Part shown: positions 35,130-48,301 of the stretch, in pieces
Position numbering within the stretch: position 1 is the stretch's first letter
Layout of the letters: every line of letters starts with the position of its first letter
Assembly: GCA_025558075.1 (NCBI GenBank)
Contig: JAHLKF010000003.1
Coordinates: 868,001-932,000 of the forward strand
From: Gaertneriomyces semiglobifer
Lineage: Eukaryota; Chytridiomycota; Chytridiomycetes; Spizellomycetales; Spizellomycetaceae
Direction: 5' to 3'
DNA length: 64,000 nucleotides
Made by a program: the position numbers and the translations under genes
Notes under the pieces: generated by a model
What the model was told of the DNA's origin: nothing
Databases searched by the model: none
The model's input: the letters and a program-made list of their open reading frames with translations, nothing else

Positions 35130-36884
35130 CTATCTTGTAGTATGTCGGTCTACCTTCCTATGGTCAATTAATTGCTTTAACGCTTGTGCTACCTTATCGA
35201 CCTCATTGGATACATATCGCCAAGGCGGGTGATCTCCGACATCGCTGAAGATATCTGCGCCAGACCCGTCACTCTTTGATATTGGGCTTGGTGTGGATGG
35301 TGGGGACAATGCATTGTCGTTCATATGCGGGCTTCCGACTAGCGACCCAGTGTTATCCGTGGATGGTATCCGCGAAGGTACAAACTTTCGCACCACGTTT
35401 TCTGAGAGGAGTTTGGTGACAAAACTTTTGAGTGTACTTGAGGTATTTGCTGCTCCAATGATATAAGTTGGTTTCCTGCCAACGATGGAGTAGGGTGAGG
35501 ACAGGCACACAAATAGATGTTGCACTATTATGAACGAAACGCTGCGAACTGTACCTTGTCATCAATGCTTCTGAAATCATCGTTATCGAATCTGCACTGA
35601 CGGCGATATGTGTTGCGCATGCCAAAATTGCGTTATATGTATTGGATGTCTCGTTCGCAATAATAGGAGTGATGGCCCCAAACTGAGGTTCAGGTTGGTC
35701 CCAAAGGAACACCCGAGATCGTTGCACGGACGTGAGTTTTTCTAGCCATGCCATTATGCCAGATCGTGTGGCGCTTGAAGAACGGTGGGAGAGTGTGAGG
35801 AGGACACGGCCATTATGGAGATCAATGATACGCTGTTTCAGTCACGCAGAAGGTAAGACATTATGACAGGACGGGTTTATATGACAGATGAACGAACGAC
35901 AACCGCTCTCAAAAAGTACGTACCTGAAGTTGCTTGGTGAATCGTCCCACCTCATCGCTGTACCACGCGAAATCCTTGGACCGACCGCCGCGTAATAATA
36001 CCGCAACCAGAGGCCGAGTGTCGCTTCCAGTCAAGAACTCGGAGGGAAGAAAATTTGAAGCTTGAGAGCGAGCAGTAGCAAGTAGCTTGGGCGAGATGTT
36101 GGTGAGGTGAAGATCTGTCGGTATGATCTTTTCGGAATTTTTGAGTTCTTTGGACATGGCAAGCGTTGGCCATAGGTATCGCGGAAGAACGATGGCGTCG
36201 TGGTGTGTAATGGAGACGAAGGGTTGGTGGAGATGCACTGTTATTTTGTCAGAGAGAAAGGCGTAAAGAGTAGGTGTGAGTTAGTGATGCTGAACTTAGA
36301 AATAGACCTGCTACTAGCTATGCCAAACGAACCACCAAAAGATCTGCCAGCACTCGACGTGCACACTTGCAATGCTGCCAGTGTTGTATCCTGGCATGAG
36401 CTGAAGACAATCTTGGGGAATGGCGGTGCAAGAGAATGGTGAAGTGGCGATTCGAGGTAGTACGGCAGGTCCGTGAGATCTGTGCCCGGCGAACCTTGCT
36501 GCCAGTGTCGGCCCCACTGCTCTTGGCGATAGTCAAGCAAGCGTTTCTGGAAAACTGGGAAGAGCCATTTTACAGCTAATGGAGGAAAAGTACGACGTAA
36601 AGTCAGCACAGAAATGCTTGAACCAAAAGATCTCTCCAAAACCTACATGCACTCGGGACTACGTTTTTCAATTGATACTTCAATCCGAGAGCTTCGGAAA
36701 GTGCAATGGCTTGCTTATCTTTACCCACGTTCCCGGCTGTGATGATCCACGCCGACTCATCTGTGACTGAATGGTTCGAACGCCGTTGCGTGAACATAAA
36801 CCACCGCTCTCGGCACTTTTTCCGGGCTTTCGCTGTATGACATATCGGCCGACGTAGACATGTCCTCGACAATGATGCCTTCAT
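35130..36884 (-). CDS. ELM1-family protein (mitochondrial fission ELM1 domain, DUF1022)
   Basis: Exons on minus: 36647-36884, 36336-36575, 35924-36237, 35555-35832 and 35130-35475, about 471 residues. Recognised features of the Mito_fiss_Elm1 family are AWIITAGNVGKDKQAIALSE near the N-terminus, PPFPKIVFSSCQDTTLAALQ, the HDAIVLPRYL segment, a GG-containing strand (LVAVLLRGGRSKDFAWYSDE), NTYNAILACATHIAVSADS, and the signature ADSITMISEAL followed by KPTYIIGAAN. The first about 30 residues (MKASLSRTCLRRPICHTAKA) are basic and presequence-like. In Arabidopsis ELM1 recruits dynamin to mitochondria; bacterial members resemble glycosyltransferases, and the fold looks GT-B-like. The function in fungi is not established. 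The donor of exon 2 (GTGGTT) is chosen by phase and is the weakest junction. Confidence 0.85.
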
Positions 36885-38821
<1,937 letters not shown>

Positions 38822-38984
38822 GCGGTTGCCTGACGGCATCAATGAACCTCTTCCATCTGGGCCTCGCCATATTCTAGTTGATCAAATGGCACTTCGTCTG
38901 CGCAATACTGACAGAATAAATATAATAGCATGTTCAGTGGCGGCACACATGGTCTACTCTAAGCGGCCTAGCATTCAGACTTGG

Positions 38985-39355
38985 TCACCCTCCGTGCAGC
39001 GTAGAAATGAACACTATCACGTCTCCGTCTTTCAGTTGGTACGATATCCCACCCTCCAGTTCGTAATCCGTATCATTGATGAGTACTAATATTCCAGGAC
39101 GGCTAACGGTGCAAAAATAAAGTTAGCAGTCGCTTGTAAGTAGAAGACATTCCAGTAGCGTTCCACCCACACTTCATCTCCTTGCTTGAACAGTGCTCTC
39201 CTTTTCTCATCTGGAATCCATTCTTGGGAAATGAATTGTATCAAATCTTTGAGTGTATCAACACCGTCTGGAAGCGACAATTGGCGCTTTGTTGTTGAGG
39301 GTTCAAAAAGAAGTTCGGTTCCCGAAGAAAACTCCAGTGTTATGCTTCGTGACAT
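38985..39355 (-). CDS. URM1: Ubiquitin-related modifier URM1
   Basis: Exons on minus: 39171-39355 and 38985-39102, 100 residues. Sequence features are [31 protein letters not shown], then, across the intron, [20 protein letters not shown] and [14 protein letters not shown] ending in the required Gly-Gly. The junction is phase 2 and restores the conserved [14 protein letters not shown]1 is a sulfur carrier for tRNA wobble uridine 2-thiolation and also a protein modifier. The start codon lies about 175 bp from that of the PPR gene, head to head. Confidence 0.97.
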
Positions 39356-39530
39356 GATAAATGTAGCTCGACCTTTCCAGTTCTAAGGCTTCTTGCGGAT
39401 CTGGTATGTGTGTAGAGTTTGTTCCAAGAAGTTTTTGAGACTCGCTGAATTTGCAGGAACTCACAACTGAAGCGAGCAGCGCTGTTGCTTCACGGCGAAG
39501 CATATATCGCTAGGGCTCTACCACAATAAT

Positions 39531-42500
39531 ATGTTGACGATCAAGCGTATTGGAGTAATCCGTACCCGTCGTCAATCCATACGGTTGCATCAAAACACTT
39601 CCGCCCTTATTCTACTTTCCGGATTTAACTTACCAAGGACCTGTGAGCAATGTCGGGCATATGAGGATGGCAGGCGCAGCACTGCGCTCATCATAGCAGA
39701 TACGGTGTGTGCGGACCTACATGGAGCTTTTGGTTCGCAAGGACTTAATGTCTCCTCCATTTCCAGCCTTTTCTCGAACGACCAATCGCCGTGAACCAAG
39801 CGCACGACAGTAGTAATGCTGTCTCACTGGATGCTAGTAGAGGACTGCCGGAAAGCGGCCAACTCATATTATCTGTTAAAGATGATTCAGGCGACAAAGA
39901 ACTACTTGATCGTCTGCGGAATGCCGATAGGAGCGAGGTCGAACGCCTGTACGTCGAGTTCAAGACGTCCGGTGGTATTCCCACCAAGGATGTTTTTCAT
40001 CTTACGCTTAAGCGCTTAGCATCTGGGCATACAACATTGGATGATGTGAATTATAACCTGGTGAAGAGCATTTATGGGGACTTGTTGGCAGTTGACATTG
40101 TGCCTGACAGTGAAACCTTCGAGATCATGACCCGTTCCGCTATCCTTGCGCGAGATTTGCCGACAGCATATGAATTCTATCAAAAATTGGTAGAACTTGA
40201 TGGGGTCAATCAAAGTCTATTGGTCGAATTAATTGCGGAGGCAACAACCGTCAAGGATACGCATAAGCTGAATGAATTTATGGATTATGCGAACGCTCGT
40301 GGGTTTGCATTGGACGGCCCGACGCTTGGTTATGTCGTCTCTTATTATATCAAACACGGAGAACTTGAGAGGGCGTTGAGAGGAGTCGAGGATATCGTCC
40401 AGCGCTCTGAAGGTCTAGCCGCTTCCACCTTCAATGGTTTAATACGAAGAGCGGATATCTTCCGAAGCAGTGCCCACAAAAGGCGGTTGGCTATAGCGCT
40501 GAAAACTGCTTGGAGAACTGGATTGTTTGACCTCGACGCATACAGGAAAAGGAAACTATTACTGATTTTCGCGTCGGGAGGTGCAGCTATGGATGCATCG
40601 GCTTTTCTTCGAGATCCTGACATTGGTGAATGGCTGGATGCCCGAACATGTCGCGCATATGTGCATAAATTACTTACTTTATCTGCATATCAGCTTCTCG
40701 AAGCAGATTTACAGTACGTCGCTCGGCATGGCAGTTCTCTGGCTGGCGGAAGTCTCGGATATATCTGGCTTGTTGTCGCGGACTTTTACCGGACGGTTGG
40801 GCTGCTCGATAAAGTAAATCCTGCTTTGCGACACCTAGTTCGTCACTCGACTATCCCTCAGAAAGCTTATGCTGGTTTTCGCGATAGCTTTGTCAATGCC
40901 GGTCGCGTGGAAGATATCATAGACTTATGGCGCATCACAAATGGCCATGTATGGAGCGTCAGACGCAGAGTCGTTACCAATACACAGACCAAGCCTACGT
41001 TCTTGGCCATAGCAACAGCTCTTAAAGCTGCGACTGAGGAGTATGTGGTTGAGGGGAAGCCTCTGCCGCACAGTTTGTACAAAGCTAGTCTGAAGGCAGA
41101 CGCAGCCGCACGGGTCGCTAGTGACGTTGATTATGCAGTTCGAATGGAGATCAAGGAAATTGCTGCGTATGCGCGCGCATATAAGCGACATGCATCGATC
41201 GAGTCAATACGAAAGTTGCTTCCCTCCGGAACTCCGACGTCAGCCGACGCTGAGAAACTCCATGAGGCACTTGACATCATGGCCGAAACATCATCTGTTC
41301 CTCTGGAAGTGTATAATATGGTGATTGAGTGCGATGGGCAGCTAGGGCAATGGGAACGGGTTGCTGCATTGCATGATGAAATCAAACACAAGTCAAATTA
41401 CAAAGCTTCGAGGTGGACCATTTGCGCCTTGCTTGAGCTTGGCCGCACAGCGGAAGCCCGGCAGATTCTACGCTCCGGCGGGTGGGACACGAGCCAGGAC
41501 AGCATCGGGCTGGTTATCCGTAAGCTTCTAGAGAAGGGTCACATCACGGAGGCTAACCGATGGTTCGATACCATTCACCAAAGAGGCCATTCTGCTATAT
41601 GGGGCGCCGAGATGTACAACATTGGTCTGCTGGTTAAATTGTCAGGTGGGCATTATGAGGACGCAGTTTGCATTTTCAAAAAGATGAGCGCCTGGCACGC
41701 CAATTGCTTTCGCACAACGCAGGCACGAAGGATGTCATTGGATCTGGACACGAATCAAGCTTTTATAGATCAGGTTGTTTTGCTGAGCGGTGACGAGGGA
41801 GTGAAAGATCTGGTGCAGACTATATGGAAGAATCGCATCGGCTATGTAGAGCAATTCTTCTTCCAAACGGCGCGCATATTGACAGCCGCCAAGCGCCATG
41901 CTGCCGCTGCCACCGTTATACATTCTATGGTGGCTGTTGGATTTAGACCGTCAACCGGTTTGCTTTCTGATATTTTCTACAAGCTGGTGAATTCCAGAGA
42001 TCCGTTGAACTGCTGGCGGCTTTACCGTGGCACTGTCGTGGAGCATGGCGCTCTTTCGGAAGATCAAGCAGGATCATTACTGCCCAGCCTACTGCGGCTC
42101 TGCAATCATCACCCGACACCGGTTGCCCGTGCTGTCAAGCGAGAAATTAAGATGTATCAAAGTGGCGAAGGGGTGCCACCTAGAAGCCGGTTGCGTTTTG
42201 AGGTAGAACTGGCAACCGGCCACAGTCGCCAGCACAATATGCCTCGGCCAGTATGCACCAAAGCTATCTGGCCCACGTTCGTCCCTTTGAAAGACGCGCC
42301 GACCGCACCAGAATCTGCCATGGACGATGCAAGACGGAAGGAGGACTTTGCTACTCTTATTTCTATAGCCTATAAGCGGATACAAGAAGGGCAGAGCGTT
42401 GCGCCCGTGTATCTTCGCGAGTGCGTCCGACACATACTGTGGGGCCCTACAATCGTGAACGTGGAGGATCTGTTGGCAACATTGCTAAAGCCTCTCCTTG

Positions 42501-44563
42501 GCACTTCCAATGGAGAAATATTTGTGCTCGGTAATTGCCGAGGTCTCGTTGAACAACATCGCAAAGTGGTTTTGCTTAAGCTAGTACACGTCTTGCACCA
42601 TATCGGCCATTCCGACCTTGCAACCACCATTGTCAAACGCTTAGTACAGAAGATTACTCATACTAGAGATACCCGTGCTGCAAGAGAATTACCCGAACTT
42701 GTTCATAAAATAGCATCTGAAGTCGACAACTTACCGGAGGTGGTAGCGCACGTAACGGTGAACTTGTTCGAGGCGGAAAATATTCCCTCTGTCATCGACT
42801 GGATCAAACAATGGAAACTTGGGTTTTCAGACAGCGACGTTTGGGATTTCATACAGAGCGCTTCGATCAACGTGGATGTCGAGGCGTTACAAAGCAACTT
42901 GCTTCGTATTCTAGCGTTGAGCGCAGATCCAAATTCCAGTTCAATGCAGCAAGTCGCTTTGAGGGCGAAGTTGCTTGTCTGCCGTCTCAACTCAGACAGC
43001 ACAGCAGCTGAGCAGATCTGGAGAGAAGCCGCTACTAAGGCGCCGATTGTGGACGTGCTGGCTCATAGGTATTATTTAGAAGTTTTGGCTGACGTGGGCG
43101 ATAAGAGCACAGCTGACCAGGTTTGGAGAACTGCCCTCTCGGAGGGAGTTGAATTGGATTTGCCATCTAAGCTTGGTTTCTTGACGATTCTGCTGAAGGG
43201 AGGCGACATCACGACAGCGACTACAGTATTGGAAGAAGTGCGTGCTATGGACGGGCAAGTGCCTGCAAAGGTTCTCAATTTGTACATTGATAAGCTCGGT
43301 ACAAGAAGGCAATTGGATGGCATGTTGGACAAGTGCGTAGAAGAAGTGAGGCGTTGGAAGGACGCTGCGCATGCTGACGCTGTGGCGCCATTCGAACTCT
43401 CAACATTAATGCTGCTCATGAAATACGCCGCCATGACCGAAGATCAAAAGCAGACGCGAGCTGTGTACAATGCGATGACTGCATGTGGCTACACTGATGA
43501 GCAGCTAAAACCTCTTCTCGGTGATCTTCTCAACGAAGCGATAGCGGAAGGTCACGGGCTGTTCCTCTACATTACGCTACAAGGTCATAAGAAGGCATGG
43601 GGTCCACAAGCTCGTGCGGCCGTCATTGATTATTATTCGCGCCATGGGAAACTTACTAAAATGGGGTTAGCATTTGCTGAAGCAAAACAACTCGGCATGG
43701 TTCGCATGATGTCAGCTGCCTGGTTGGAGTCCCTCATTCAGAGACATTGCCAAATTGGTGGCCCATCAGATGTACAGACGGCCAGATGGCTTTATAACGA
43801 GTTGACGGTTACGGCAAAACGGCTACCGACATCCAAGACATTGGAGACTCTAATTAGCGCATGTGCCAACCCACGATGGCCTGACCCTAAAGCGGCCGAG
43901 TTCTACCTGAACTCGATGAAGGATATTGGTTTGGTTGTGCATTTCGAGCAGCGCATGTTTTTGTTGCAGGCGTGGGCATGCAGCGGTGTTCCTGACCAGG
44001 CAGAGCGATGTTTGAGTCTCATACGCAACACTGGCATGATGCCCACGACCAGGACATGGTTCTGGGTTTGTTGGGCCTATTTAGTCAAAGGTGACTTGCC
44101 CGAAGCTGAGCGGGTTCTAATGCGAGTGCGAACGGAGGGGTATACCGTTCGTACAATCTTGGGTTCTGAGAATGTGCTTCGAAAGCTAGCGTCTGCCGGT
44201 TCGCAGTTTGATTTGGAGGGTGCTCTGGACCTTTGGCGCAGATGCGTAAGAGGTCGTGCACAGGACTCCCGGTCGTCGTCACTCAGTTGGGTTGAGTCTA
44301 AACGGGTCGGACGAGCTCCTCCACTCACAAAATGGCGCGCCAGTGCAAGGAATCATCTGCGCAAAATGGTTCAGTCGGCCAGTTCTCCCCACGTGTCTGC
44401 CCGAGAAGCGCCCACTGAACGTTCTGACGCCGCGACTTCAAAAAGAAGCGATTTCGCGAAATCACATGGAGGCATCCGTGTAGCCCGTGTGAGCACGCTG
44501 CGTCGTCGTCGCCGGCGACCGCGGTCATTTCTCCTCCACCGACATATAGAACGGAAGGGATAG
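39531..44563 (+). CDS. Very large mitochondrial-type PPR (pentatricopeptide repeat) protein
   Basis: Exons 39531-39704 and 39767-44563, about 1,656 residues. The start MLTIKRIGVIRTRRQSIRLH gives a strongly basic presequence, so mitochondrial import is predicted. The body is alpha-helical, with many degenerate 35-residue units such as PLEVYNMVIECDGQLGQWER, AEMYNIGLLVKLSGGHYEDA, TWFWVCWAYLVKGDLPEAER and SKTLETLISACANPRWPDPK. The C-terminus is basic (STLRRRRRRPRSFLL). PPR proteins bind organellar transcripts and act in processing, stability or translation; the target here is unknown. No SMR, DYW or polymerase domain is visible. The intron within the presequence is phase 0. Confident as PPR-type; specific orthology is not claimed. 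Confidence 0.82.
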
Positions 44564-45362
44564 CAGCATTACCTTAGAACAGACGTAGGGATTATGTACA
44601 GGATAGACTAATGCCTGCACGTTGCCCGCTCATAGCACCTGCCCCACATCGTTCGTTATTGTGTTTCGCTTTCGCTGTTGCAACTATATGCGGGAACCAA
44701 CGAGAGAGCCCAGGCTGGTGACTTCCGCTTTTATACGTTGGCGCCCTCGTCAATGGCGGGGTGGGATGTCAAACCATCCAGCAAGCTACCTCATCATTGC
44801 TACATACACACAACCATTCACCGAACCCACCACTCACTCATCCCATATCGTCAGCGACGAGGGGAGAGATTCTACGTGGATCGGAGCCCCCTTTATATTG
44901 ATCCTGAACGGATGGGTGATATCTGATTGCAGACTTGCACGATTGCGCTGGTGCTGCGCGCGAGGGACGCGTCGCTCACGTCAACTCCGCTCGGCCGAAC
45001 TCGCACGCGTCTCGTCCAACGAGGCCCTCAAGGAAGTTATTCGACGCAGCAAGCGAGGCTCGTTTCTTGAATGGGATCTTATTCAGGGCCATGAAGAGCT
45101 TCTCGGACGTTGTTGGTATAAATAAATTAATGCGCCGTTCGTTCATATTTGATTCATCAATAGAAAGAGAAACAAGAGAACAAACGGCAAGTATCTGGGG
45201 CTTTTTTTTTGGAGGCTGCGCAGAACCTGTGTCATGCTAACAAGATAGACTATTTAGACGTTTTAGGCACTGTGAGAAATCACCGATACCCTTGATACCC
45301 TTGGCGGGCCAGAACCGCTACTTTGGTGCATATTAATTGTCGTCATAGAACCACCGAGTGTA
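44564..45362. other. Intergenic region PPR / GT14
   Basis: About 800 bp. A 167-codon plus frame (44622-45125) is open but has an unremarkable composition and no recognisable family; it may be 5' sequence of the next gene. A TATA-like TATAAATAAATTA is at 45118-45130, about 240 bp before the GT14 start. Confidence 0.35.
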
Positions 45363-47773
45363 ATGGCGACGCTGCCTTCATACCAAGCTGTCAAACAAGC
45401 ATCGCCCCAGATGTGGAGAGCTGGTGACAGGAAGATGGCGAGTAAAATGGGATATTCGCCTTCGTCTGGGTGGTGGCCGACGGCCGTCTTGAGGCGGTTA
45501 ATAAGACCGGCGTCTTTGAGACTGTTGCTACTGATTGCGGTTTTGGCGCTGGTTGGGTATACCTTTTACTTGACTGAAGATGTTGGCAGTGGTGTCGATA
45601 AACGGTTCCATGAATCCCAGAATGCCCCTGTAGAGCCGGCAGATGTGCTACCGAAAGATAACACGACGAATATGGACTCTGCCAAAGAGGAGAAACGTCT
45701 CGAGGAAGAGAAACGTCTTGAACCGGAGAGTCAATCACCGAACCAAGCCAATCCGATCAATGAGCAAAGCAATGTTGGAAACTCGAAAGACGCTGTGCTC
45801 AGTACCAACGAAGAGGTGGAAGACGCCGTGCAGAAGCGCTTGTCCCTGCTTCGTCTCGACATTGAAAAGGAATACGAGGAAAAACTTGCACAAGCCGAGT
45901 CAAAGCTTCGCAATCTCGAAGCCTCCGTCTCCTCAGTCAAACACGATTTGCCATCGCAAAAAACCATTGAGGAAATGTTCAGCGTGGACGATTCGCCCGC
46001 GCCAGAAAGGCAGATCTTCAAGAACCAGCTGACAACAAATTTGGGTACAATCAGGAACGTGAAGTTGCATGGTTTCAAAATGTGCAATATGTTGGAAGGC
46101 TCCTCCTTCGATGCGTGGACTACTATCAGTGAGTACTCCTGCCTTTGACGTGCGACATCTCAGTTGGTCATCGCCTCTGACACTTTGGAAATTTGTAGCA
46201 CCAATTGGAGGATCACTCCTTACCGCCAATCCGTCCCAAGGCGTCATCACATCAATGGTTGATACGCTTGCTCTTAAAGTGTACGACAACATCATGGAAT
46301 GGGCAGCTTCTGACAAACGCGGGCTTGAACGTACTTCTGTGCGAAGATTCGCGTGCTACATGGCCGCGCATGGAGAAAATGAATACGCGGTTTTCTCCAG
46401 AGGCCCTTTTCTAACGCATGTTGATGGCAAGAGTTATTTCCCAACATTGAGTCTCCGAGGTCCCGGAACAAGAAAGGAGGACGAAAGCGACGGATGGGAA
46501 CCGCATCCTGCTCGACGGATTGTTAGGAGGAGCAACGGCGAGATCGTTGAGGGAACCCACGATGAAGCATTTGACAACTCGGAGATGTTCGAAAACAGGG
46601 CGGCTAAACCTGCAAGGAAGAAGTACAAGATGGCGTATCTCCTGCTTATCCACGAGCGTCTCGACATTTTTTCGCAGCTATTCTCTGCACTCTACTCTCT
46701 CGATGGTGTATTCTTGCTACATGTTGATGCGAAGCAAACTGCCTTCAGAAAGGAGCTGGGCGAATGGCTCTCAGAGAGTGAAACCTACAAGGATGCTGAC
46801 AACATCTTTATCATGGATGATCCTATGGTTTTACACTGGGGAGGATCATCGCTTGTTATGGCGCAACTAGAGGGCTTCTTCCGGTTACAAGATCTGGCCG
46901 ACTGGGATTATGTGGTCAATTTGAGCGGATATGATTACCCGTTGAGATCCACGTCAGCGATGCATGCCATTCTTGAGGTGAGACTCTCCTTTTCGTCATT
47001 GTCCGTATGCTCAAAAACGTAGATGTTCAACTCGTTATTCCTTTTCATCACAGCGCGATCCAGGGAAGGCGTACATACGTTATTGGCCCAACAATGAAGT
47101 CAACCGTCGCCTTTCACAGCCTTCATTCCTGGATGAAAGCGGCAGGTCGATGTATAAACCGGGTATGGCTCCCCATCGTAAATATAGCCTCTCCCACCGA
47201 TTCGGTCCTATGAAGCACCATCAATGGATGATTTTACCCAACGACTTTGTCAGTTATCTCCGCACCTCCACTGACGCCCACGATCTTCTCGCCTGGATTG
47301 AGCACAGCTTTATTCCTGATGAAGACTACTTTGCAATGGTTGCTCTTGCAAAAAGCACGGAAGAAGGAGGCTGGAGGGAAAATGTGGTGAATGACTGCAA
47401 ACGGTATATCAGATTCAACCCTGGTGCACCGCATCCAAATTGGTTGAGGGATGGTGACGAGGACAAACTGGAACCGGGGGCGAGAGTAGAGGTTGCTCTG
47501 CCGAGGTCGATGAGAACTGGAACGGTTGAGGAGTCCGAGGAGGAGTACTTCTTCGTGCGCAAGGTTAATAGTCGATGGGAATCTAAACTGAGGGCGTGGA
47601 TGGACAACAAACGTCAAGAGGTCGATGAGGCGCTTAAGGATGAGATTGCTGCAATAGATGAAGCATTCCGACGAAAGCGTCAGCAAGTATATGGTGCGGA
47701 AAGCTCTCAGGCTGAGTCCACCGGCCCGTTAAATGAAGATGACGCCGGGTACTTCGTGCAACCCCAGCGGTAG
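45363..47773 (+). CDS. GT14-family glycosyltransferase (core-2/I-branching, xylosyltransferase-like)
   Basis: Exons 45363-46128, 46199-46977 and 47054-47773, about 754 residues. It is a type II membrane protein: short cytosolic N-terminus, one anchor (LRLLLLIAVLALVGYTFYL) and a charged coiled stem (EEVEDAVQKRL and EKEYEEKLAQAESKLRNLEA). The lumenal catalytic domain follows: YKMAYLLLIHERLDIFSQLF, GVFLLHVDAKQ, VLHWGGSSLVMAQLEGFF and DWDYVVNLSGYDYPLRST, then PIDEDYFAMV-like FIPDEDYFAMVAL and the conserved HHQWMILPNDF. The family includes beta-1,6-N-acetylglucosaminyltransferases and peptide O-xylosyltransferases. Donor and acceptor cannot be told from the sequence. A Golgi location is inferred from the topology. 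Confidence 0.88.
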
Positions 47774-48301
47774 CGGCAGCGTTGCGCCGTGTGGTTGAAT
47801 TTTCAACTGTTTTAAATATGCCTCCTATGCTATTGTTTCGCTAGATTTGCTACATTTTATACCTTGGATTTTGTATGCGCTTAATGTATTGAGTTATTAG
47901 AGGGATTGCTTCTGCAAGTTCCTTGAGCCTGACTGATTCGCACGCCCTTGAACTTGGTTTGGCACTGTATGTGCGCATGGGTGGCAGCTTGTGAAGTCTC
48001 AAAGACTGGAGGTGGATATTCGACGAAGGTTTATAACACGCGGGATGCATGCAATATCTTCGCTGATAACGGCATTCAGAAGCGATCGCTCAAAATGACA
48101 ACTGCGGGATACATTTTCGCATTCAAACATTTAACCTGTTGGTTATATATACAGCTTCAGAGCCAAATTGATGATTTGTTTACAAAGATGAGTTGGCTGA
48201 CTACGAGAAATTCAGTCAATCTGAAATCCACGAATCCACCAATGTCAAGAAGCCGCTGCCATGGTGGTGTGGATATACCGCAGGAGCTCCAGTGCTCCGC
48301 C
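47774..48301. other. Convergent intergenic region GT14 / ASH2
   Basis: About 530 bp, 3' flanks of two convergent genes. A 124-codon plus frame at 47948-48322 overlaps the ASH2 end antisense and shows no family resemblance. Confidence 0.4.

Noticed and set aside
44622..45125. 167-codon plus-strand frame before the GT14 gene
   Set aside because: The composition is unremarkable, there is no recognisable domain, and it lies where a promoter and leader are expected.
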